From: Sorangium cellulosum So ce56
GTDB taxonomy: Bacteria > Myxococcota_A > Polyangia > Polyangiales > Polyangiaceae
DNA: 64,000 bases
Reading direction: 5' to 3'
NCBI RefSeq assembly: GCF_000067165.1
Contig: NC_010162.1
Span: 4,856,501 to 4,920,500 of the forward strand
The notes under the pieces are model-generated. The model did no database searches and was not told the DNA's origin. It worked only from the letters and a program-made list of their open reading frames with translations. This document shows, in pieces, positions 53,878 through 62,854 of this stretch (within the stretch, counting starts at the first letter, position 1; each line of letters opens with the position of its first letter). Position numbers and translations under genes: made by a program.

Positions 53878-54223
53878 ATGTCGCCGCCGCGCCCGGGCTG
53901 CCGTGGAGCGTCCCGGTCACGCCGTCGTGCGCGCTGAGCTCCCATACCGCCTCCATCCACCCAATCTCGGGTTAAGCGAGGCTCAGCCGATAGCCGCGTT
54001 CGACGTCGAGGCAGCGCGCACGCCGTCGCACGCGCTTTCACGCCCGGATGACCCCGTCCTCATCATGGACGGCCAATCGCTGCGCCCGCCGCGCGCACGC
54101 CGACCAGGCACGGATGCAGTCACGAATGCCTCGACATCGGCATGGATGGCGCGGTTCGGCATGAGCGCATCGCTTGACGCGCGATGCAGCACCGTGGCAG
54201 TGCTGTTCGCCGGGGAGGCTGCG
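53878..54223 (+). other. leader region of the SpvB/RHS gene
   Basis: 346 nt between the frameshifted gene and the RHS-type gene. The RHS frame is open back to 53903, but the codons look non-coding. A strong GGGGAGG lies 5 nt before ATG 54224. No other gene, repeat or clear hairpin is visible. Confidence 0.45.
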
Positions 54224-57200
54224 ATGGCGCCAGTTCCGCGTTGGTCGCTCAGGGCGCTGATCCCGCTCTGGATGTTTCTGGCTTGCGTGCTCGCGTCGGG
54301 CGGGTGCCAGTGCGCCTTCGGTGAGCCGCTTCCGGAGCCGCATGGCCTCGTCGCCTGCCGGACGCAGCGCGCGCATGGCCCTGCCACGTCCCGCCCCGCG
54401 CCGGAGGTCGAGACCGTCGCCGCCGGCACCATCCCCGGGGCGTTTTCCATCACGAGCACCGGTGAGGCCGTGTACACCATGGACCTGGCCTCTCCGCCCT
54501 CGCGTGCGGGCATGGGTCCTCGGATCCAGCTCGTCTATCGCAGCGACGGCGGCGACGGCGTGCTCGGCAACGGCTTCTCCATCACCGGGCTGTCCGCGAT
54601 CACGCGATGTCCGAAGAGCCTCGCGCAAGACGGGGAGATCCGCGGCGTGCGCTACGACGGCGACGACGCGCTCTGCCTCGACGGCCAGCGCCTCGTCCCC
54701 GTGGGAGAGGGGCCGGGAACCATCGAGTACCGGACGTTCCCGGATACCTTCATCAAGGTGGTCGGGCATTACCCTCCGGAACGCGGCGCGCCTGCCGAGG
54801 CGCTCTTCTTCGAGGCCCATCTGCCCTCCGGCCGCGTCGTCGAGTACGGGCGCGCCGAGGGCAGCAAGCCGCTCGCGCGAGGCGGCGTCCCGCGCGCGTG
54901 GCTCGCGAACGAGGCCCGTGACGGTCGCGGCAACGCCATGTCGTACGCGTACTGCCTCGCCGAGGCCGAGGACGGTCATGTCGCCGAGTACGCGATCGAC
55001 GAGATCCGCTACACGAGCTTCGAGGGCGCGCCGTCGCTCGAGGCTTCCCGGGCGGTGCGCTTCGTGTACGGGACCAAGGACTCGGCCGCGGTTCGTACGG
55101 GCTACTCGGGCGGCATGGCGCTCCAGCGCTCGCTTCGCCTGGAGGAGATCCAGATGCTCGGTCCGGGCGACGCGCTGGTCCGGAGCTACGGTTTCCACTA
55201 CGAGCTGAGCCCGACGACGAGCCGGACGCTCCTCACCCAGGTCGAGGAGTGCGCGAGCGACGGGGTTTGCAAGCCTCCGACACGGTTTCAGTACAGCCGC
55301 GGAAAGCCCGGATTCGAGCGGCTCACGACGGACATCGACGTGCCGGTCTCCGAGAAGGCGAGCCCGATGGTGTTCGACATCGACGCCGACGGCCTCGACG
55401 ATCTCGTGATTCCGGACATCGTCGCGGGGTCCAGCACGCCGTCGCATCCGATCACCGCGTGGCAGGTGGCGCGCAACCTCGGGCCCAGCGCCTCGCCGTC
55501 CTTTCTCGCGGCGCCCGTGCGCGCCTTCCTCCAGGATTGGCTGTTCGTCGCCGATCCGGATGGACCGTCCGATCCGGCCCTTCTTCAGCCCGAGCTCGGG
55601 ACGGTGCTCGATTACAACGACGATGGCCACATGGACGTCTTTCTCCATGACGTCTTCGACGCCAAGACCACATGGCAGGTGCTCCTGTCCCAGCCGGACC
55701 GGACCTTCGCGCTGCATGACACGGGCATTCGCCGGCCGTTCCCGCTCGGGGTCACGCCCGCGTCGCCGAGCCTGAGACGCCCCGGCGCCTCGGTGCACCT
55801 CGCCGATCTGGACGGCGACTCGGTGCCGGATCTGATCCAGTGCCAGGACCACGCCGAGGAGCTCGTACCGAACCCGCTCTCCGCCGTGTGGACGGTCCAC
55901 CTCTGGCGGCCCGCGCGCGGCGCGACGCCCGCGGGGTTCGACCCCACGGGCGAGTCGATCGAGCTGCTCACCGGCTATCCCTGCGCAATCGAGCTCCATA
56001 CGCTCGACGTCGACGCCGACAGCACGATCGATCTCATCGTGCCTTCCCTGAAGTTGTGGAATGACGGGACGGCCCTCATCGGAGAAAGCTACGAGGCGAT
56101 CATGCGCCGGAGCGAGGGACGCTGGGAGCTCATCGACACCAAGCTCCCTGTCGTGTGGGGCGTGGGCCGCGTCGTCTTTCTCGACGTCAACGGCGACGGC
56201 CTGCCCGATGCCGTCGAATCCGGCCTCGGTGGCGGCCAGCTCACCACCTACCTCAACACGGGGCCGACGTTCGTGATGTCGCCCTTCCGGACCGTCAACG
56301 CGTTCAGCTTCGGCGATGTGCTGGGGGTCCCGGACCAGGACGCGCTTTTCCGCCTCGCCGTGCCGCTCGACTTCAACGGCGATGGACGGCAGGATCTGCT
56401 CATGCCCGTCCCACCAGGCATGCTGCTGGGCGGCTCCGATGTCCTCCCCTCCTGGGCCGTCCTGCAAGCGACGGGCGACCTGGCGGGGCCGCCGTTCAAG
56501 CTCGTCGACGCAGGGGTTCCTTTCGAGGCCAGCCTCGGTGACGCGATCACGCTCGCCGATCCGCGCGGGCCGCGCACCGGTGATCTCAACGGGGACGGGG
56601 CCCAGGACGTGATCCTGTCGCTCGGCCGCGTGTTCAACGTCTTCCAGAACCTCTCGGCCGACCAGGATCTCCTGGTCGCGGTCTCCGACGGGATGAACGC
56701 GCACGAGCCGGCCGAGCCGGGCTTCGTGCCCAACGTGAGCATCTCGTACGGCCACCTGACCGATGCGCCGTTCACGAGCGGAGGCGCGGAGGAGGATCCG
56801 GACCGGAGGAGCGCGCTCTACGTCGCGCGTTCGGGCGCGGCGGACGACTGCGGCTATCCGCGGCGCTGCGTCGTGGGCCCTCGCCGGGTGGTCAGCGCGT
56901 ACGCGCTCAACAACGGCGCGGATCGAGCAAGGCGCTTCGAGGTCGGCTACCGAGATGGGCGTTATCATCGGCTGGGTCGCGGATTCCTCGGGTTCGGCGA
57001 GCGGATCGTCACCGACCTGAATACGGGTGCCGTGACGATCGACGTCTACGACCACGTCACCTTCGACGACGAGCTCCAGGTCTTTCCCTTCGCGGGGAGC
57101 GTCCAGCGGACGTGGCACGGCGCTCCGGGGCTGACGAGCCAGCCGAGGCTGGAGCAGATCGAGCTCTCGTTCCGCGACGTGACGCGGACGCTCGTGCCGA

Positions 57201-60200
57201 CCAACGACGGCGCCACGTACTTCACGCTGCCCACCGAGCGCCGGGTGAGGCGAGCGCAAGGGGTTTATCCGCCCCCGAGCGGGGACGCGACATCGATCGA
57301 TGTGTACGTGCGGGAGATCGAGCGCGGAGGCGACGGCGCGACGCTGCTGCGCGACTCGGTATCGAAGGTGACGGACTTCGACACGTTCGGCAACGTGCGC
57401 GCCGAGGAGGTCTCGACGGAGGGCGTCGACCTGACGCTCGAGGTCACGCGGTCGTTCAAGAACGACACCGAGCGCTGGGTCCTCGGCCAGCTGGAGACGC
57501 AGAAGGAGTGCAGCGCGGCGGCCGGGATGCCGCAGTGCCGGACCCTCACGCGAACGACAACGATCCACGGCGAGGTGGAGACCGAGTCCACCGAGAGCGA
57601 CGACGGCCTGCCGGACACGAAGCTGAAGCTCACCTACGCGCGCGACGACTTCGGGAACATCACCGGCGTCACGGCGGAGGACGCCTTCGGGCACAAGCGG
57701 ACATCCAGCACGGACTTCGACGAGCAGGGCATGTTCCCCGAGAAGCACGTGAACGCGGCCGGGCACGCCACGCTCGTGGAGCTCGACGACGCGCTCGGCG
57801 TGCTCCTCAAGCGGGTCGATCCGAATCAGCTCGTGACGACGTGGGCGCACGACGGCTTCGGGCGGCTCGGCGTCGAGAGGCGCCCGGACGGCACGACGAC
57901 GACCGTCACCCTCACTCGCAGCAAGGAGGGTGCCCCGGCGCAGGACGCGTGGCGGGTGAGGCAGCGGAGCACCAGGAGCGGCGGTGCCGACGATACGGTG
58001 GAGTTCGACAGCCTCGGCCGCCCGATCCGATGGCTGGGATACGGGCCCGAACCGCAGCCGTCGGACGGCTCGGGCGACGCGACGCGCATCATGCAGGAGA
58101 TCGGGTACGACGCGCTGGGCGAGCACATCGCGCGGCGCTCGGTGCCGGTCAGGGAGGACACGCCCGAGAGCGCGATCCTGTACGATCGCTACGAGTACGA
58201 TGCGGCGGGCCGCGAAGTGCGCCATACGACGCCGTGGAACGCGGTCACGACGACGGCGTACGATGGCCTGCAGGTGCGCGTCACCGACCCGCTCGATCAT
58301 GTGACGGTGACCGAGCAGGACCCGCTGGGGCGCATCAAGACCATCACCGACGCCGCCGACGGGATCACCCGTTACGCGTACGGTCCCTTCGGATTGCTGC
58401 ACACGGTCACCGATCCGGGCGAGGCGGTGACGCGCACGACGCGCGACGCTTTCGGCCGCGTCCGGCAGCTCGACGATCCCGATCGGGGCACGACGGTCTC
58501 GATCCATGACGGCTTCGGCGAGCTGATTTCGTCGACCGATGCGCTCGAGCGAAAGGTCGCGTGGGCGTACGACGCGCTCGGTCGACCCCGCTCACGCGTG
58601 GACCAGGACGGCACGGAGAGACTGACGACCACGTGGACCTGGGACACCGCGGCGCACGGCGTCGGCAAGCTCCACTCGCTTGCGAGCCCGGATGGAGAGA
58701 AGACGTACGGGTACACGGGCCGTGGCCAGCTCGACACGATCGCGCTCCGCCTCGACGGCGAGCGCTCTCCCCTGGAGGCCAGGCTCGGCTATGACGACCT
58801 CGGTCGCGTCGAGACGGTCGCGTACCCGGCGCCTGCCGGCGCGGCGCCGTTCGTCGTGGCCCAGGACCGCGACGCGCACGGCCATGTGCTCGCCGTGCGC
58901 GACAGCGGAACGAACCTCGCCTACTGGCGCTTGACGGACGTGGACGACGCCGGGCGCTTCCGGGAGGAGGTGTTCGGCAACGGCGCCGTCACGGAGCGGA
59001 GCTACTTCGCGGACAAGCAGCGCCTGAGGCACATGGCGACGCAGAGCGCTGCGGGGGAGGTGCAAGACCTGGACTATGGGTTCGACGATCTCCTGAATCT
59101 CACGGGCCGCACCGATGCGCTCCAGCCAGAGAACACGACGGAGCGCTTCCGGTACGATTCGCTCCATCGGCTGACGTGCGCGTATTTCGGTGATATCGAG
59201 AGCGCGACGGCGCCCTGCGCGCTCCGCTACGACTACCACCCGAACGGCAATCTCACCTTCAAGTCGGACGTCGGTGACCTCTCGTATGACGACCCGCTGC
59301 ACCCGCATGCGATCACCGGCGCGGGCACGGACACCTTCGCGCATGACGCTGTCGGCAATCAGACCGCGCGGCCCGGCGGCACGACGGTGCGCTATACGCC
59401 GTTCGACCTGCCGGAGCGCATCACGCAGGGCGCGAGCACCATCACGTTCGGCTACGACGGCGACCAGCAGCGGATCCGCAAGACCACGCTGGAAAAGGAG
59501 ACGCTCTACTTCGGCGATCTGTACGAGCGGGTCACCGAGGCGGCGTCAGGCGCCGTGGAGCACCGGTACCACGTCCACTCGCCGGAGCGCGTGGTGGCGA
59601 TCGTGACCCGGGGCGGCTCGGCCGGCGGCACGCGCTACGTGCATGTCGATCACCTCGGCTCGATCGATGCGCTCACCGACGAGGACGGCGACGTGATCGA
59701 GCGGCGGAGCTACGACCCGTTCGGGCAGCGCAGGAACCCCGTGTGGGGCGAGCGCCCGCCGGCGTCGTTCCCGAGCGAGACGACGCAGGGGTTCACCGGG
59801 CACGAGAGCGACGACGAGCTCGGGCTCGTGAACATGAAGGGCAGGATCTACGATCCAAGGATCGGGCGGTTCTTGACGACGGACCCGATCGTTTCGATTC
59901 CGTCCTCCGGGCAGAGCTGGAATCCATACAGCTACGTGCGCAACAGCCCGCTCAATCACGTGGACCCGAGCGGATTCCAGGAAGAACCGGTGGAGGCGCC
60001 GATCCTGCCGGTCTACTCGGTGGTGCGCCCGGAACACTACGCCGTGGAGATCTTCTACTCGCCGCCGAAAGCAAACGAGCCTGAAGAAGGGCCGCGCGAG
60101 GCCGTGGAGGTCGGCGCCACGACGGCGCCTATCGACGTGGGCACGACCGGAAGCTCGTCCGGGTACGTGCCGCAGCCGGTGACCGTCTCGCCGGAGCACT

Positions 60201-60940
60201 CGGGCGCCGGCGGCCCAGGCACCGTCGTCGGCCAGACCTTGCTGGGCGCCGCGGAGGGGACGCGCGACCTCGGAGCAGGGATCGGGCGGATGCTCGTGTT
60301 GAACGCGCTGACCCTCGGGATGTACAGCGGCTACGAGTTCGCCAGCGCGATGTGGGACGGCTACGACGAAGACGGCGTTGCCGGCGCGCTCAACGCCGTC
60401 AACCCGCTCTACCACATCGGCCGCGGCGCGGCGGACACGGCCCTCGCCATCGATCGGGATGACTATCGGACAGCGGGCGCGGCGGGGACCAAGGCGATGG
60501 TCCTCGCCGCGGCCACCGTCTTCGGGATGGGACGGGGGCTGGGGGCGGCGGAGGAGGCGGCAGCGGCGGGGGCGGTACGAGGGGCAGGAGCCACTCGCGA
60601 GCTCGCTCAGCATATTGCCAACGTCGAACGTGTGCCGATGAACTTCAGACGAACGGTTGTGCTCGTCGAAACGGCCGAAGGACCGACGCTAGTTGCTGGA
60701 GGCGCGAGCGATCTATCCGCCGCTCAGATCGCTGCGGCTCAGAAGCTCGGGCTGACTCCAGCACCACCGATGCCAGGAGTTCATGCTGAGCCAACCGCAA
60801 TTTTCGGAGCCGGAAAGCTCGGCCTGACACCTACGCGCGGCGTAACCACCAGCACCATTTGCACAGGCCCTGGTGGATGCACTGAGTTTATCGAAGGCCT
60901 CGGAGGCCGCGTCACCGGAAAGCACACATTCGAGTTCTAG
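54224..60940 (+). CDS. SpvB/FG-GAP/RHS polymorphic toxin lipoprotein with deaminase-like tip
   Basis: 2238 residues from ATG 54224 (GGGGAGG upstream). The N-terminus looks like a lipoprotein signal (MFLACVLASGGCQCAF). An SpvB-type domain follows (about 60-360: SITSTGEAVYTMDLASPPSR), then FG-GAP/VCBS-like repeats with DIDADGLDDL and DVNGDGLPDA, a TcB-like middle part, and RHS/YD repeats from about 1150 (YDALGRPRSRVDQDG). The conserved RHS core end is YVHVDHLGSIDALTDEDG, GRIYDPRIGRFLTTDP and NHVDPSGF (about 1913). The variable tip, from about 1920, ends with VHAEPTAIF (His2187, Glu2189) and TICTGPGGC (Cys2213, Cys2219). This resembles the zinc site of cytidine-deaminase-fold toxins. Tip DNA is visibly less G/C-rich than the core. 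Target and secretion route are unknown. Confidence 0.85.
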   Translation: MAPVPRWSLRALIPLWMFLACVLASGGCQCAFGEPLPEPHGLVACRTQRAHGPATSRPAPEVETVAAGTIPGAFSITSTGEAVYTMDLASPPSRAGMGPRIQLVYRSDGGDGVLGNGFSITGLSAITRCPKSLAQDGEIRGVRYDGDDALCLDGQRLVPVGEGPGTIEYRTFPDTFIKVVGHYPPERGAPAEALFFEAHLPSGRVVEYGRAEGSKPLARGGVPRAWLANEARDGRGNAMSYAYCLAEAEDGHVAEYAIDEIRYTSFEGAPSLEASRAVRFVYGTKDSAAVRTGYSGGMALQRSLRLEEIQMLGPGDALVRSYGFHYELSPTTSRTLLTQVEECASDGVCKPPTRFQYSRGKPGFERLTTDIDVPVSEKASPMVFDIDADGLDDLVIPDIVAGSSTPSHPITAWQVARNLGPSASPSFLAAPVRAFLQDWLFVADPDGPSDPALLQPELGTVLDYNDDGHMDVFLHDVFDAKTTWQVLLSQPDRTFALHDTGIRRPFPLGVTPASPSLRRPGASVHLADLDGDSVPDLIQCQDHAEELVPNPLSAVWTVHLWRPARGATPAGFDPTGESIELLTGYPCAIELHTLDVDADSTIDLIVPSLKLWNDGTALIGESYEAIMRRSEGRWELIDTKLPVVWGVGRVVFLDVNGDGLPDAVESGLGGGQLTTYLNTGPTFVMSPFRTVNAFSFGDVLGVPDQDALFRLAVPLDFNGDGRQDLLMPVPPGMLLGGSDVLPSWAVLQATGDLAGPPFKLVDAGVPFEASLGDAITLADPRGPRTGDLNGDGAQDVILSLGRVFNVFQNLSADQDLLVAVSDGMNAHEPAEPGFVPNVSISYGHLTDAPFTSGGAEEDPDRRSALYVARSGAADDCGYPRRCVVGPRRVVSAYALNNGADRARRFEVGYRDGRYHRLGRGFLGFGERIVTDLNTGAVTIDVYDHVTFDDELQVFPFAGSVQRTWHGAPGLTSQPRLEQIELSFRDVTRTLVPTNDGATYFTLPTERRVRRAQGVYPPPSGDATSIDVYVREIERGGDGATLLRDSVSKVTDFDTFGNVRAEEVSTEGVDLTLEVTRSFKNDTERWVLGQLETQKECSAAAGMPQCRTLTRTTTIHGEVETESTESDDGLPDTKLKLTYARDDFGNITGVTAEDAFGHKRTSSTDFDEQGMFPEKHVNAAGHATLVELDDALGVLLKRVDPNQLVTTWAHDGFGRLGVERRPDGTTTTVTLTRSKEGAPAQDAWRVRQRSTRSGGADDTVEFDSLGRPIRWLGYGPEPQPSDGSGDATRIMQEIGYDALGEHIARRSVPVREDTPESAILYDRYEYDAAGREVRHTTPWNAVTTTAYDGLQVRVTDPLDHVTVTEQDPLGRIKTITDAADGITRYAYGPFGLLHTVTDPGEAVTRTTRDAFGRVRQLDDPDRGTTVSIHDGFGELISSTDALERKVAWAYDALGRPRSRVDQDGTERLTTTWTWDTAAHGVGKLHSLASPDGEKTYGYTGRGQLDTIALRLDGERSPLEARLGYDDLGRVETVAYPAPAGAAPFVVAQDRDAHGHVLAVRDSGTNLAYWRLTDVDDAGRFREEVFGNGAVTERSYFADKQRLRHMATQSAAGEVQDLDYGFDDLLNLTGRTDALQPENTTERFRYDSLHRLTCAYFGDIESATAPCALRYDYHPNGNLTFKSDVGDLSYDDPLHPHAITGAGTDTFAHDAVGNQTARPGGTTVRYTPFDLPERITQGASTITFGYDGDQQRIRKTTLEKETLYFGDLYERVTEAASGAVEHRYHVHSPERVVAIVTRGGSAGGTRYVHVDHLGSIDALTDEDGDVIERRSYDPFGQRRNPVWGERPPASFPSETTQGFTGHESDDELGLVNMKGRIYDPRIGRFLTTDPIVSIPSSGQSWNPYSYVRNSPLNHVDPSGFQEEPVEAPILPVYSVVRPEHYAVEIFYSPPKANEPEEGPREAVEVGATTAPIDVGTTGSSSGYVPQPVTVSPEHSGAGGPGTVVGQTLLGAAEGTRDLGAGIGRMLVLNALTLGMYSGYEFASAMWDGYDEDGVAGALNAVNPLYHIGRGAADTALAIDRDDYRTAGAAGTKAMVLAAATVFGMGRGLGAAEEAAAAGAVRGAGATRELAQHIANVERVPMNFRRTVVLVETAEGPTLVAGGASDLSAAQIAAAQKLGLTPAPPMPGVHAEPTAIFGAGKLGLTPTRGVTTSTICTGPGGCTEFIEGLGGRVTGKHTFEF

Positions 60941-60942
60941 TC

Positions 60943-61533
60943 ATGAAAGAAGACACCCTCATTGGCGCGATCATCAGACGAGCAACAGATCCGACGACCC
61001 GCACGGATTGGCCGGACCGAGACACGCCTGAGCTAGCTCCGTGCGCCACACTGGAGCAGGTGGAGCGAGCCGAGCAGGCATTGAAGTGCAAGCTCCACCC
61101 ATTGCACCGAAGGCTGCTCCAAGAGGTTGGAAATGGTGGATTCGGACCAGCGAATGGTCTCATTGGCTTACCGGGAGGCAAAGTTGATGACGACGGTCGA
61201 TCGGTCGTAGAGCTCCGCGAGCAGCTCTTCGCAGACCCTACGGGTGCTGGTGTACCTGCGCAGGTAGTCCCTCTCTGCGATTGGGGCAGCGGCACATGGT
61301 CGTGCGTCGATGAAGACACCGGACACGTACTAATGTTGGACGAAACAGGGCTCACCGACACGCAGATATCGCTTCATGACTGGATGGCTGACTGGGTCAA
61401 TGGTGTTTTACTCGCGGAGAGACTGTTCACATTCGAGGAGCGTTCAGGGATCAATCCGTTCACCAAGACTCCGATGATCGCGCGACTTCGAAGCCGTCCA
61501 ATCGGCGTGCCCTACCGTGGACGGACCAGCTGA
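60943..61533 (+). CDS. SUKH (SMI1/KNR4)-family immunity protein
   Basis: A 196-residue protein starting 2 nt after the toxin stop. It has the SUKH pattern: ATLEQVERAEQALKCKLHPL, LLQEVGNGGFGPANGLIGLP, then VVPLCDWGSGTWSCVDEDTG and LHDWMADWVNGVLL. SUKH proteins commonly act as immunity proteins for polymorphic toxins, including deaminases, nucleases and others. Its position and lower G/C content, matching the toxin tip, support that role. The neutralised partner is inferred to be the deaminase-like tip just upstream. No signal peptide is present, so it acts in the cytoplasm. Confidence 0.85.
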   Translation: MKEDTLIGAIIRRATDPTTRTDWPDRDTPELAPCATLEQVERAEQALKCKLHPLHRRLLQEVGNGGFGPANGLIGLPGGKVDDDGRSVVELREQLFADPTGAGVPAQVVPLCDWGSGTWSCVDEDTGHVLMLDETGLTDTQISLHDWMADWVNGVLLAERLFTFEERSGINPFTKTPMIARLRSRPIGVPYRGRTS

Positions 61534-61619
61534 ACCGCCCGTTCAGCGCTCCGACGAGGTGCGGCACGCGCGGTGGATCGCACACCGTGATCGGGGCATG
61601 ACTGCCTTTACCAGCGACG

Positions 61620-62667
61620 CGGCCGGTCGACCGCGCATGCGCGTGGACCAGGACGGCACGGAGAGCTTGACGACCACGTGGACATGGGACACCGCGGCGC
61701 ACGGCGTCGGCAAGCTCCACTCGCTTGCGAGCCCGGATGGAGAGAAGACGTACGGGTACACGGGCCGTGGCCAGCTCGACACGATCGCGCTCCGCATCGA
61801 TGGCGAGCGCTCTCCCCTGGAGGCCAGGCTCGGCTATGACGACCTCGGTCGCGTCGAGACGGTCACGTACCCGGCGCCTGCCGGCGCGGCGCCGTTCGTC
61901 GTGGCCCAGGACCGCGACGCGCACGGCCATGTGCTCGCCGTGCGCGACAGCGGAACGAACCTCGCCTACTGGCGCTTGGCGGACGTGGACGACGCGGGGC
62001 GCTTCCGGGAGGAGGTGTTCGGCAACGGCGCCGTCACGGAGCGGAGCTACTTCGCGGACAAGCAGCGCCTGAGGCACATGGCGACGCAGAGCGGCGCGGG
62101 CGAGGTGCAAGACCTGGACTACGGGTTCGACGATCTCCTGAACCTCACGCACCGCACGGACGCGCTCCAGCCAGAGAACACGACGGAGCGCTTCCGGTAT
62201 GATCCGATCCATCGGCTGACCTGCGCGTACTTCGGCGATCTCGAGAGCGCGACGGCGCCCTGCGCGCTCCGCTACGACTACCACCCGAACGGCAATCTCA
62301 CCTTCAAGTCGGACGTCGGTGACCTCTCGTATGACGACCCGCTGCACCCGCATGCGATCACCGGCGCGGGCACGGACACCTTCGCGCATGACGCTGTCGG
62401 CAATCAGACCGCGCGGCCCGGCGGCACGACGGTGCGCTATACGCCGTTCGACCTGCCGGAGCGCATCACGCAGGGCGCGAGCACCATCACGTTCGGCTAC
62501 GACGGCGACCAGCAGAGGATCCGCAAGACCACGCCGGAAAAGGAGACACTCTACTTCGGCGATCTGTACGAGCGGGTCACCGACGCGGCGTCAGGCGCCG
62601 TGGAGCACCGGTACCACGTCCACTCGCCGGAGCGCGTGGTGGCGATCGCGCCCCGGGGAGGCTCGCT
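61620..62667 (+). pseudogene. displaced RHS-core fragment
   Basis: This stretch is nearly identical to about 58575-59615 of the RHS gene: the same length with no visible indels and scattered substitutions (for example VTYPAPAG for VAYPAPAG, RTDALQPE kept). It lacks the SpvB domain, the earlier RHS repeats, the core end with GRIYDPRIGRF, and any toxin tip. It is an orphan piece of the type left when toxin tips are exchanged. The open frame begins about ATG 61598 and continues past the fragment through the M14 peptidase to the window end with no stop. A read-through fusion protein is therefore possible but probably not intended. Confidence 0.85.
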
Positions 62668-62854
62668 GGCCCGACCCGCGCGCGATGGCGATCTGCCGAG
62701 CTCTTCGCGAAGCGGGCATTGCACCATGGTTCCCGATGTTCGCGCGGTCACGGGTGAACAGCGTCCGCCTCGTTTGGCCGGCATCGCGCTTGGCCTACCT
62801 GGGGCCTGGGATCGCGCCATTGCCGTTCGACACGGAATTTGCTCGACTCCCCCG

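Noticed and set aside
54038..58507. A minus-strand open frame of about 1490 codons across the SpvB/RHS gene
   Set aside because: Antisense shadow of the RHS gene; no motif and biased Arg/Val/Glu composition.
54224..60940. A complete insecticidal Tc toxin complex
   Set aside because: SpvB and TcB-like parts are present, but there is no TcA-type gene and the RHS part is fused, so it fits a polymorphic toxin better than a Tc complex.
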